From NCBI GenBank assembly GCA_903904275.1, contig CAIVBX010000283.1, positions 1-10,847 of the forward strand: a DNA stretch of 10,847 nt. Reading direction: 5' to 3'. Positions 1 through 6,264 of this stretch are shown piece after piece. The position numbers were made by a program, and so were the translations under genes. The DNA comes from an uncultured Pseudomonadota bacterium. Lineage in GTDB: Bacteria > Pseudomonadota > Gammaproteobacteria > Methylococcales > Methylomonadaceae. Within the stretch, counting starts at the first letter, position 1. Each line of letters begins with the position of its first letter. Under the pieces are notes generated by a model. It was not told the origin of the DNA and did not search any database. It saw only the letters and a program-made list of their open reading frames with translations.

Positions 1-2
1 CT

Positions 3-1205
3 CTTTGGACAAAAGCTCGCACTGAAATTACAGATGAAAATTACAATGAATTTTACAAACACGTTGCACACGATTTCCAAGACCCTTTAACACACGTTCA
101 CAGCAAAGTGGAAGGAACAAACGAATACACGTTATTGCTTTATGTTCCAAGCCGTGCGCCATTTGATATGTGGGATAAAGACGCGAAACATGGCGTGAAA
201 TTGTATGTTAAAAAAGTCTTCATCATGGACGATGCTGAACAATTGATGCCGCGTTATTTGCGTTTTATTCGCGGGATTATTGATTCAAATTCGTTACCGT
301 TGAATGTGTCACGCGAAATTTTGCAACAAGGCAAACAACTCAACACGATTAAATCGGGCGCAGTCAAAAAAGTGTTGGGAATGCTTGAACATTTAGCGAA
401 AGATGACGCTGAAAAATATGCCACTTTCTGGTCACAATTTGGCGTAGTTTTGAAAGAAGCTCCAATTGAAGACAGCTCAAACAAAGAACGTGTGGCGAAA
501 TTATTCCGTTTTGCTTCGACACACAACGACAGCGATAAACAAGACGTTTCGCTCGAAGATTACATTAGCCGTATGCAAGAAGGGCAAGAACACATTTATT
601 ACGTCACAGCTGAAACTTTCGCGGCGGCAAAAAATAGCCCACATTTAGAAATTTTCCGCAAAAAAGGCATCGAAGTATTATTGCTTTCTGACCGTATCGA
701 TGAATGGTTGGTGTCGCATTTAGATGAATTCGACGGCAAACATTTACAGTCTGTTGCAAAAGGCGATTTGGATTTAGATAAAACCGAAACCGAAGAAGAA
801 AAAGCCGCGCAAGAAGCCGTTTCACAAGACTTTGAAAGTGTTTTAAAACAAATCAAAGACGTGTTGGGCGAAAAAGTCAGCGACGTGAAATTAAGTCATC
901 GTTTGACACAATCACCAGCGTGTTTGGTGGCGGATGTTTATGGGATGAGTTTGCACATGGAACGCTTGATGAAAGATGCAGGGCAAGCTCTTGGCGGATT
1001 TGGTGGCGGTAAAAAACCGATTTTTGAAATCAATCCTGACCACGCGCTGGTTCAACGTTTGAAAGCGGAGCAAGATGACAACCGTTTTGCAGATTTGACG
1101 CATATTTTGTTTGACCAAGCTATTTTAAGCGAAGGCGGACATTTGGATAATCCTGCGGAATTTGTCCATAAATTGAATGGCTTGTTGGAAGGTTTGTTGA
1201 AATAA
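3..1205 (+). CDS. htpG: Chaperone protein HtpG (Hsp90 family), 3' part
   Basis: ATP-dependent cytosolic Hsp90-type chaperone that helps fold and remodel client proteins. The frame is open from the window edge (first full codon at 3), so the N-terminal ATPase domain and true start lie upstream; the GTG at 108 is an internal valine, not a start. The visible 400 residues cover the middle and C-terminal dimerisation domains. They follow E. coli HtpG nearly residue for residue: LWT near the edge, EITDENYNEFYKHVAHDF, FIMDDAEQLMPRYLRFIRG, LPLNVSREILQ, SLEDYISRM, KGIEVLLLSDRIDEW and LTHRLT-like SHRLTQSPA. A short Gly-rich stretch (GGFGGG) precedes FEINPDHALV near the C-terminus. Leucine is mostly TTA/TTG and ATA isoleucine is absent, which gives a baseline for the host's codon use. 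A strong terminator follows 28 bases after the stop. Identification is secure. Confidence 0.97.
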   Translation, partial: LWTKARTEITDENYNEFYKHVAHDFQDPLTHVHSKVEGTNEYTLLLYVPSRAPFDMWDKDAKHGVKLYVKKVFIMDDAEQLMPRYLRFIRGIIDSNSLPLNVSREILQQGKQLNTIKSGAVKKVLGMLEHLAKDDAEKYATFWSQFGVVLKEAPIEDSSNKERVAKLFRFASTHNDSDKQDVSLEDYISRMQEGQEHIYYVTAETFAAAKNSPHLEIFRKKGIEVLLLSDRIDEWLVSHLDEFDGKHLQSVAKGDLDLDKTETEEEKAAQEAVSQDFESVLKQIKDVLGEKVSDVKLSHRLTQSPACLVADVYGMSLHMERLMKDAGQALGGFGGGKKPIFEINPDHALVQRLKAEQDDNRFADLTHILFDQAILSEGGHLDNPAEFVHKLNGLLEGLLK

Positions 1206-1233
1206 TTTCAACGCTAATTCGAGATAGAAAGAT

Positions 1234-1263
1234 AAGGCTGGAGAAATCTAGCCTTTTCTTTTT
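1234..1263 (+). terminator. Rho-independent terminator of htpG
   Basis: Arms AAGGCTGGA (1234-1242) and TCTAGCCTT (1247-1255) form a 9-bp stem with one G-T pair, closed by a GAAA tetraloop and followed by a T-rich tract to 1263. It is a textbook intrinsic terminator placed just after the htpG stop. Its sequence is nearly repeated at 1929-1952. Confidence 0.9.
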
Positions 1264-1293
1264 GGTTTCATTCAAATAATTAACCTAGCAATT

Positions 1294-1300
1294 AGGGGGG
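1294..1300 (+). promoter_or_regulatory. Strong ribosome binding site with a G6 run
   Basis: AGGGGGG ends 5 bases before the ATG at 1306 and fixes that start. It is purine-rich and close to ideal, unlike the weak or absent sites before cysM, ntrC and the lipoprotein gene. The six consecutive G bases are a homopolymer in which length changes would alter the site. A possible -10 element (AATAAT, 1275-1280) lies upstream, but no matching -35 is seen. Confidence 0.7.
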
Positions 1301-1305
1301 ATTTA

Positions 1306-1914
1306 ATGCCTTTTTCATTACTGCACACAGACAACATTTCAATTTTGAAACAAAATGGGGAGCAATTTAATAACATAAAAGCCAGTGTTCAAAGGACAAA
1401 AATTTTTATCCAAAAATCAGACATTTTGATTGAATCAGGCGATTTAGTTAATCGAAAAATGTCAAATGGCGGAGAAGAAATGTATGAAGTAATTGATCCG
1501 AATTTCAGAGAGGCTTTTCATTCCATTCCTGCTGGATACCAAATGGAAGTTAAAAAACTTGGCATACCAGAAGCACAAAAAGCAGTGAAACATATCACTT
1601 ACAATTACAACATCAGTGGACACAATGCCCGTGTTAATCAGAATTCCGTTGACAATTCCACAAATACAATAAACAACGCTGATGCACTTGCGCTTCTAGC
1701 TGAACTTCGCTCGAAAATAGAAGCTCTCGATATTCCTCTAACAGAAAAACAATCAGCTAACGAACATCTTGATGTCATTGATAGTCAAATCGCATCAGGC
1801 AAACCGAATAAAGGAATTGTGTCTGCAGTGCTAAATTCTCTTCCAGAGGCTGTAAAAGTGGTGAATGTTGTCAAGGAGCTTGTAAATTGCTTTCAAACTA
1901 GCGTTTTTCTTTGA
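1306..1914 (+). CDS. Accessory protein of unknown function with a Gly/Asn-rich ISGHNARVN motif
   Basis: Function unknown; 202 residues, no signal peptide and no clear membrane segment. Three parts are visible. Residues about 10-85 look beta-rich (FNNIKASVQRTKIFI, then IESGDLVNRKM, then MYEVIDPNF). Residues 99-121 are polar and rich in Asn, Gly and Ser, with ISGHNARVN at 103-111 and NSVDNSTN at 113-120. Residues about 125-195 should form three helices, the last one hydrophobic (IVSAVLNSLPEAVKVVNVVKEL). From memory, this layout with a G-[PH]-NARVN-x-NS-x-DNSTN core occurs in uncharacterised proteins scattered through accessory regions of many bacteria; I know of no assigned function. Codon use is unlike htpG: 13 of 17 leucines are CTN and ATA occurs four times. 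It stands alone between two similar terminators, so it is probably a horizontally acquired single-gene cargo. A role in cell defence or protein assembly is speculation. Confidence 0.85.
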   Translation: MPFSLLHTDNISILKQNGEQFNNIKASVQRTKIFIQKSDILIESGDLVNRKMSNGGEEMYEVIDPNFREAFHSIPAGYQMEVKKLGIPEAQKAVKHITYNYNISGHNARVNQNSVDNSTNTINNADALALLAELRSKIEALDIPLTEKQSANEHLDVIDSQIASGKPNKGIVSAVLNSLPEAVKVVNVVKELVNCFQTSVFL

Positions 1915-1924
1915 TTTTCAGCAC

Positions 1925-1954
1925 AAAAAAGACTGGAAAAATCCAGCCTTTTTT
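1925..1954. terminator. Bidirectional terminator between the unknown gene and hemF
   Basis: The arms are AAAAAAG + CTGGA (1925-1931, 1933-1937) and TCCAG + CTTTTTT (1942-1946, 1948-1954), with an AAAA loop and a single A/C mismatch. The A run on one side and T run on the other give a U tract on either strand. It therefore fits both the plus-strand gene ending at 1914 and hemF, whose minus-strand stop is at 1968. Confidence 0.85.
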
Positions 1955-1967
1955 CTATCCGAAAAAT

Positions 1968-2879
1968 TTATTTCAACCAATCCTGCGGTTTTAAATAAGT
2001 TTCATATAAATCCGCTTCAGGCGTTCCCGCTTCAGGTTGCCAGTTATATTTCCAATTCACAATTGGTGGCAACGACATCAAAATCGATTCTGTCCGCCCG
2101 CCTGATTGCAAACCAAAAATAGTGCCTCGGTCGTAAATCAAATTAAATTCTACATAACGCCCACGACGATATAATTGAAAATCGCGTTCACGTTCACCAT
2201 AAGGCGTATTTTTACGTTTTTGGACAATTGGCAAATAGGCTTGAATATACGCGTTGCCCACACTTTGTAAAAACGCAAAACAATCGTCAAAACTACCTTC
2301 GTTTAAATCATCAAAAAATAATCCACCTACGCCGCGCGTTTCATTGCGATGTTTCAAAAAGAAATACTCATCACACCATTTTTTATATTTTGGATAAACC
2401 TCTGCACCAAAAGGGTCGCACGCAGCTTTTGCCGTTTCATGCCACGCAATCACATCGTCTTTAAATGGATAAAACGGCGTTAAATCAAATCCGCCACCAA
2501 ACCACCAAATCGTTGGCTCGCCTTCTTTTTTAGCGATAAACAAACGAACATTTGCATGTGACGTTGGAACATAAGGATTTTTAGGATGAATCACCAATGA
2601 AACGCCCATGGCTTCAAATTGTCTATTGGCTAATTCGGGACGACTTGCGGTTGCAGATGGTGGCAAATTAAAGCCTGAAACGTGCGAAAAATTTACGCCA
2701 CCTTGTTCAAAAACATCACCGTCTGCTAAAACGCGCGTTTGTCCGCCGCCCCCTTCAGGACGCTCCCATTTTTCTTCTATAAAACGTGCGGTCTGTTCTT
2801 GCGTTTCTAATTCGCTGCAAATGTGATTTTGCAAGCCTATTAAATAATTTTTTACTTGGTCGATTTGCGCTTGATTCAT
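1968..2879 (-). CDS. hemF: Oxygen-dependent coproporphyrinogen III oxidase
   Basis: Cytosolic enzyme that uses O2 to decarboxylate two propionate side chains of coproporphyrinogen III, giving protoporphyrinogen IX in haem synthesis. With the start at 2879 the protein has 303 residues (E. coli HemF 299) and aligns end to end. Family blocks include GVNFSHVSG (61-69), WWFGGGFDLTPFY (125-137), YKKWCDEYF (165-173), RGVGGLFFDDL (182-192) and YVEFNLIYDRGTIFGLQSGGRTES (242 on). The histidines equivalent to E. coli H96, H106, H145 and H175 are present as H98, H108, H147 and H177. The frame is open for 27 further codons to an ATG at 2960, but that extension has no family similarity; the start at 2879 has a modest GAG site 6 bases upstream and gives the expected length. 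It is convergent with the unknown gene and divergent from cysM. HemF implies growth with oxygen. Confidence 0.96.
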   Translation of the reverse strand: MNQAQIDQVKNYLIGLQNHICSELETQEQTARFIEEKWERPEGGGGQTRVLADGDVFEQGGVNFSHVSGFNLPPSATASRPELANRQFEAMGVSLVIHPKNPYVPTSHANVRLFIAKKEGEPTIWWFGGGFDLTPFYPFKDDVIAWHETAKAACDPFGAEVYPKYKKWCDEYFFLKHRNETRGVGGLFFDDLNEGSFDDCFAFLQSVGNAYIQAYLPIVQKRKNTPYGERERDFQLYRRGRYVEFNLIYDRGTIFGLQSGGRTESILMSLPPIVNWKYNWQPEAGTPEADLYETYLKPQDWLK

Positions 2880-2946
2880 GGTCATCTCTGTTAGATTGAA
2901 AACGGTGTTGAATCTACCAGTTTTTGTGCGATAACGGCAAATAAAA

Positions 2947-2955
2947 TGTGATAAT
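2947..2955 (+). promoter_or_regulatory. Possible extended -10 element for cysM
   Basis: TGTGATAAT, about 36 bases before the cysM ATG, resembles an extended -10 (TGN then a TATAAT-like hexamer). I see no good -35 at the usual distance. The 112-base gap between the divergent hemF and cysM starts must hold promoters for both; the hemF promoter could not be placed. Confidence 0.3.
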
Positions 2956-2991
2956 GACAAGACTTTTTAAACTCTACATTTATCTTTTTTT

Positions 2992-3885
2992 ATGAAAAAT
3001 TATCCCACGCTTGAAAATTTTGTTGGCAATACGCCATTAGTGCGTTTGCAACGATTACCACATAATCCTACCAACACCGTTTTATTGAAACTTGAAGGCA
3101 ATAATCCAGCGGGTTCAGTGAAAGATAGACCTGCATTAAGCATGATTAAACGTGCCGAAGAACGCGGCGAAATTAAATCTGGTGATTGTTTAATTGAAGC
3201 GACTAGCGGAAATACAGGCATTGCATTGGCAATGGCAGCGGCAATCAAAGGTTATAAAATGACCTTAATCATGCCAGATAACATGACAGCTGAACGAGTT
3301 GCGGCAATGCAGGCTTATGGCGCAGAAACTATCTTAACGCCTGCGGCAGGAAGCATGGAAGCGGCGATTGATTTAGCTCGAAAAATGGAATCAGAAGGTA
3401 AAGGTAAAATTCTCGACCAATTTTCAAATCCCGACAATCCCCGCGCCCATTATGAAACTACGGGCGTTGAAATTTGGTGCGATACGGAAGGAACAATCAC
3501 GCATTTCGTCAGCGCGATGGGAACAACAGGAACAATTATGGGAACATCAAAATACCTGAAAGAACAAAATCCCGATATTCAAATTGTAGGTGTTCAACCT
3601 GAAGGAGAATCAAAAATTGCAGGAATTCGTCGTTGGCCCGAAGCCTATTTGCCAAAAATTTACGATGCAATGCGCGTGAATCGCATTATTGATGTTGACC
3701 AACTTTCAGCTGAAAACATGACGCGCCGTTTAGCAAAAGAGGAAGGGATTTTTGCAGGCGTTTCATCAGGTGGGGCTGTTTGTGCAGCATTGAAATTAGC
3801 GAATGAAATCGAAAATGCGGTGATTGTGGTGATTATTTGCGATCGCGGCGATCGTTATTTATCAACGGGATTATTTAATTCGTAA
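2992..3885 (+). CDS. cysM: Cysteine synthase B (O-acetylserine sulfhydrylase, PLP enzyme)
   Basis: Makes cysteine from O-acetyl-L-serine with sulfide, or S-sulfocysteine with thiosulfate, in the cytosol. The 297 residues match E. coli CysM throughout. The PLP lysine is K44 in NPAGSVKDR; the substrate loop EATSGNTGIA is at 69-78; the phosphate-binding GTTGT is at 177-181; SSGG is at 258-261; and the C-terminus IICDRGDRYLSTG is diagnostic. The block GIRRWPEAYLPKIY (211-224) is typical of CysM and argues against CysK. No Shine-Dalgarno is visible: the leader is AT-rich with a T run directly before the ATG. It starts a run of four plus-strand genes and is followed 28 bases later by ntrC. A JAMM protease two genes downstream recalls the mycobacterial cysM-cysO-mec cluster, but no sulfur-carrier gene is present here. 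Confidence 0.95.
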   Translation: MKNYPTLENFVGNTPLVRLQRLPHNPTNTVLLKLEGNNPAGSVKDRPALSMIKRAEERGEIKSGDCLIEATSGNTGIALAMAAAIKGYKMTLIMPDNMTAERVAAMQAYGAETILTPAAGSMEAAIDLARKMESEGKGKILDQFSNPDNPRAHYETTGVEIWCDTEGTITHFVSAMGTTGTIMGTSKYLKEQNPDIQIVGVQPEGESKIAGIRRWPEAYLPKIYDAMRVNRIIDVDQLSAENMTRRLAKEEGIFAGVSSGGAVCAALKLANEIENAVIVVIICDRGDRYLSTGLFNS

Positions 3886-3913
3886 AAATCTGTTTTTTTA
3901 ACAAGTGTAAAAC

Positions 3914-5323
3914 ATGAATAAATCAGAGGTTGTTTGGGTTGTTGATGACGATAAATCCATTCGTTGGGTGATACAAAAAGCCCTTCAAAAAAATATGATG
4001 TCCGTTCGTTGTTTCGACAATGCCAAAGAATTATTGTTTGCTTTGGAACATGAAACACCAGACGCATTGATTACAGATATTCGTATGCCAAATATGAACG
4101 GCTTGGAATTGCTCGATAAAATTCAGGCAAGTTATTCGGAATTGCCCGTCATTGTGATGACTGCTCATTCAGATTTAGAAAGTGCCGTTTCTGCTTTTCA
4201 CGGTGGTGCATTTGAGTATTTGCCAAAACCGTTCGATGTGAATGACTTAATTGAATTGGCTCATCGTGCTTGTGTGCATTCACGTCAATTGCGTGAAAGT
4301 GTGGAACATCCTATTCATTCCAAACAAAATGCGATTTCTGACATTATTGGCGAAGCTCCAGCAATGCAAGATGTTTTTCGTGCGATTGGGCGTTTAGCGC
4401 GTTCACAAATTACGGTTTTAATTAACGGTGAATCAGGAACAGGGAAAGAATTAGTGGCGAAAGCCTTGCATCGTCACAGTCCACGAAGAGCAAATCCATT
4501 TATCGCATTAAATATGGCAGCGATTCCCAAAGATTTAATGGAATCGGAATTATTTGGACACGAAAAAGGCGCATTTACAGGGGCAATTCAACGTCGGGCA
4601 GGGCGGTTTGAACAAGCTAATGGCGGGACATTATTTTTAGATGAAATTGGAGATATGCCTGCCGAATTACAAACTCGTTTATTGCGTGTGTTAGAAGATG
4701 GCGAATTTTATCCCGTTGGAGCTTATGCGTCAGTAAAAGTGGATGTGCGAATTATTACGGCGACACACCAAAATTTAGCAGAATTAGTCAAGCAAGGACG
4801 TTTTAGAGAAGATTTATTTCATCGTTTAAATGTCGTTCGGATTTACATTCCACCGTTACGCGAACGAAAACAAGATATTCCATTATTGTTGACTCATTTT
4901 CTTCAACAAGCGGCTAAAGAATTGGGTGTGGAAGCGAAAGTGTTAAAACCTGAAACTCAGTCATTTTTAAGTCGATTAGATTGGCGTGGAAATGTGAGGC
5001 AGCTTGAAAATATCTGCCGTTGGTTGACGGTAATGGCTTCAGGGTTGGAAATTTATATGCAAGATTTACCACCCGAACTATTAAATGAAAATTCAGAAAT
5101 TATGTCTGTACAAAGTTGGGAGGTTTTATTAGCAGCCGAAGTTCATCATTATTTGAAAAATAAAACACCTGATATTGCAAAAAAAATCATTGCCACTGTT
5201 GAAAAGATTTTGATTGAACAGGCTCTTGAGTTCACAGGAAATAAACGGCATGAAGCCGCAATTTTATTGGGATACGGGCGAAACACACTCACGCGGAAAT
5301 TAGCGACACCACAAAATAACTGA
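3914..5323 (+). CDS. glnG: Nitrogen regulation response regulator NtrC (NRI)
   Basis: Sigma-54-dependent transcription activator of nitrogen-assimilation genes, phosphorylated by NtrB when nitrogen is short. Its 469 residues match E. coli NtrC in length and order. The receiver domain (about 5-120) has the acidic DDD at 11-13, phospho-acceptor D55 in TDIRMP, the TAHSD switch block and K105 in LPKPFD. The AAA+ domain (about 143-375) has Walker A GESGTGKE (172-179), the sigma-54-contacting GAFTGA (219-224), Walker B TLFLDEIGD (239-247) and FREDLFHRLNV. The Fis-type helix-turn-helix is at about 443-463 (RHEAAILLGYGRNTLTRKL). The closeness of MTAHSDLESAVSAFHGGAF and IIGEAPAMQDVFRAIGRLARS to E. coli favours NtrC over relatives such as NtrX. 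No ntrB (glnL) or glnA lies next to it, which is unusual. No clear ribosome binding site is seen. It sits 28 bases after cysM and 20 before the JAMM gene, so co-transcription is plausible. Confidence 0.94.
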   Translation: MNKSEVVWVVDDDKSIRWVIQKALQKNMMSVRCFDNAKELLFALEHETPDALITDIRMPNMNGLELLDKIQASYSELPVIVMTAHSDLESAVSAFHGGAFEYLPKPFDVNDLIELAHRACVHSRQLRESVEHPIHSKQNAISDIIGEAPAMQDVFRAIGRLARSQITVLINGESGTGKELVAKALHRHSPRRANPFIALNMAAIPKDLMESELFGHEKGAFTGAIQRRAGRFEQANGGTLFLDEIGDMPAELQTRLLRVLEDGEFYPVGAYASVKVDVRIITATHQNLAELVKQGRFREDLFHRLNVVRIYIPPLRERKQDIPLLLTHFLQQAAKELGVEAKVLKPETQSFLSRLDWRGNVRQLENICRWLTVMASGLEIYMQDLPPELLNENSEIMSVQSWEVLLAAEVHHYLKNKTPDIAKKIIATVEKILIEQALEFTGNKRHEAAILLGYGRNTLTRKLATPQNN

Positions 5324-5343
5324 ACTAAAGGAATAAAAAAATA

Positions 5344-5751
5344 ATGAAAACAGACATTAAACTTTCTCGTAAATTGGCGAGCGCATTATTGCATTTCGCG
5401 CAAATTTCACCCGATATTGAAATTTGCGGTTTAGTAAGCAGTAAAAACAATGTGCCTTTTCGTTGTTATCCTATTGAAAATAGGGCGATAGAATCAAAAA
5501 ATCGTTTTTTACTTGATTCAAAACAACAAATTTCAGCATTAAAAAAAATTCGTGAAAATGATGAAGAGCTGTTTGCCATTTACCATTCTCATCCAAATGC
5601 GCCAGCTTGCCCATCGGCACTAGATTTAGAAATGGCAACTTATGAAAATGCGTTACATTTGATTATTTCGTTAAATACCAAAGGTATTCTGGAATTACGG
5701 GCATTTAAAATTGAAAATCAAAATGCCACAGAAATTAGTATTACGCTGTAG
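5344..5751 (+). CDS. JAMM/MPN+ metalloprotease (peptidase family M67)
   Basis: Small zinc peptidase of the Mov34/MPN/PAD-1 group, 135 residues, a typical length for stand-alone bacterial members. The full JAMM signature is present: catalytic Glu E26 in EICGL, then H81-S-H83, seven residues, S91 and D94 (HxH-x7-SxxD). The block NRFLLDSKQQ (53-62) is also usual in the family. Bacterial relatives release sulfur-carrier or ubiquitin-like proteins from their adducts; Mec of Mycobacterium frees cysteine from CysO-cysteine. No ubiquitin-like partner with a C-terminal GG is encoded in this window, so the substrate is unknown. A site AAAGGA (5327-5332) precedes the ATG by 11 bases, slightly long. It follows ntrC by 20 bases and is probably co-transcribed. 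The family is secure and catalytic activity is likely; the cellular role is inference. Confidence 0.88.
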   Translation: MKTDIKLSRKLASALLHFAQISPDIEICGLVSSKNNVPFRCYPIENRAIESKNRFLLDSKQQISALKKIRENDEELFAIYHSHPNAPACPSALDLEMATYENALHLIISLNTKGILELRAFKIENQNATEISITL

Positions 5752-5793
5752 ACTAATTGCCTTTTAACCACAAAATTTATTGCTTTAAACATC

Positions 5794-6204
5794 ATGAAAA
5801 AAATTTTATTACTCGGAGTAGCATTATTGCTGTCAGGCTGTGCGGACAAAAATAATTATGAAGCGGCGGTTTTAACAGAGTTGGAACGCGATGCAAAAAC
5901 AGCCGATGCAAAAGAATATAAAATGCCACTTGATAAGTTAGCGGCTTGTATTGTTGAAACGTCAGCGAAAAATATGCCTGGTATTTTTGCATTAGATCCG
6001 CAACGTTTGACTGCTTATCGCCATTACACAAAAATGCTGACGCTTTCGCAATCGCCCGATCCTAAAAAAACAATGGAAGAATTACGAAGTGATTTTGGTT
6101 CACCGAAAGAATTAGCCGCTGCGAGAAGTAATTACATTGAAAGTCATTTGGAATGTATGGCTATGTTTGTCGGTGGTGATGAACCGAAGCCATTAGAAGA
6201 ATAA
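5794..6204 (+). CDS. Small predicted lipoprotein of unknown function
   Basis: A 136-residue protein that I do not recognise. The N-terminus MKKILLLGVALLLSGC is a textbook lipoprotein signal with lipobox LSGC, so C16 should be lipidated. Residue +2 is Ala, not Asp, which suggests the outer membrane. The mature part is soluble, helical-looking and charged, with two further cysteines (C52 and C121) that could form a disulfide in the periplasm. It has blocks DKLAACIVETSAKNMPG (47-63) and YIESHLECMAMF (114-125). No catalytic motif or repeat is seen. The start is set by the signal peptide; no Shine-Dalgarno is visible. It is the last gene of the plus-strand run, 42 bases after the JAMM gene, and nothing in the context points to its job. 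Confidence 0.82.
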   Translation: MKKILLLGVALLLSGCADKNNYEAAVLTELERDAKTADAKEYKMPLDKLAACIVETSAKNMPGIFALDPQRLTAYRHYTKMLTLSQSPDPKKTMEELRSDFGSPKELAAARSNYIESHLECMAMFVGGDEPKPLEE

Positions 6205-6218
6205 ATTAAGTTTGTACT

Positions 6219-6248
6219 GCGACACTAATAATGAAGCATTAGTGTCGC
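6219..6248. terminator. Perfect hairpin between the convergent lipoprotein gene and oadB
   Basis: An 11-bp perfect stem (GCGACACTAAT at 6219-6229, ATTAGTGTCGC at 6238-6248) with an 8-base loop lies between the two 3' ends. A T run occurs only about 12 bases beyond it on the plus strand and none directly follows on the minus strand. It is therefore an imperfect intrinsic terminator, or a 3'-end stabilising structure. Confidence 0.55.
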
Positions 6249-6264
6249 CAACCAAATTCATTTT

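Noticed and set aside
108..110. GTG as the start of the htpG frame
   Set aside because: The frame is open to the window edge and the upstream residues already match HtpG, so this is an internal codon.
254..526. Minus-strand open frame of 90 codons inside htpG
   Set aside because: It lies wholly opposite a conserved gene, shows no family features and reads as a shadow frame.
2880..2960. 27-codon N-terminal extension of HemF
   Set aside because: It has no similarity to the family; the start at 2879 gives the usual length and alignment with E. coli HemF.
3839..3846. GCGATCGC palindrome resembling the HIP1 octamer
   Set aside because: A single copy that encodes the conserved CDRGDR stretch of CysM; no enrichment was seen elsewhere.
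3893..3899. T run after cysM as a terminator
   Set aside because: Only a short A/T pairing precedes it, with no GC stem; cysM-ntrC read-through looks likely.
4906..4914. ACAAGCGGC, similar to a Pasteurellaceae uptake word
   Set aside because: One imperfect copy inside ntrC; uptake words would recur many times in 10 kb.
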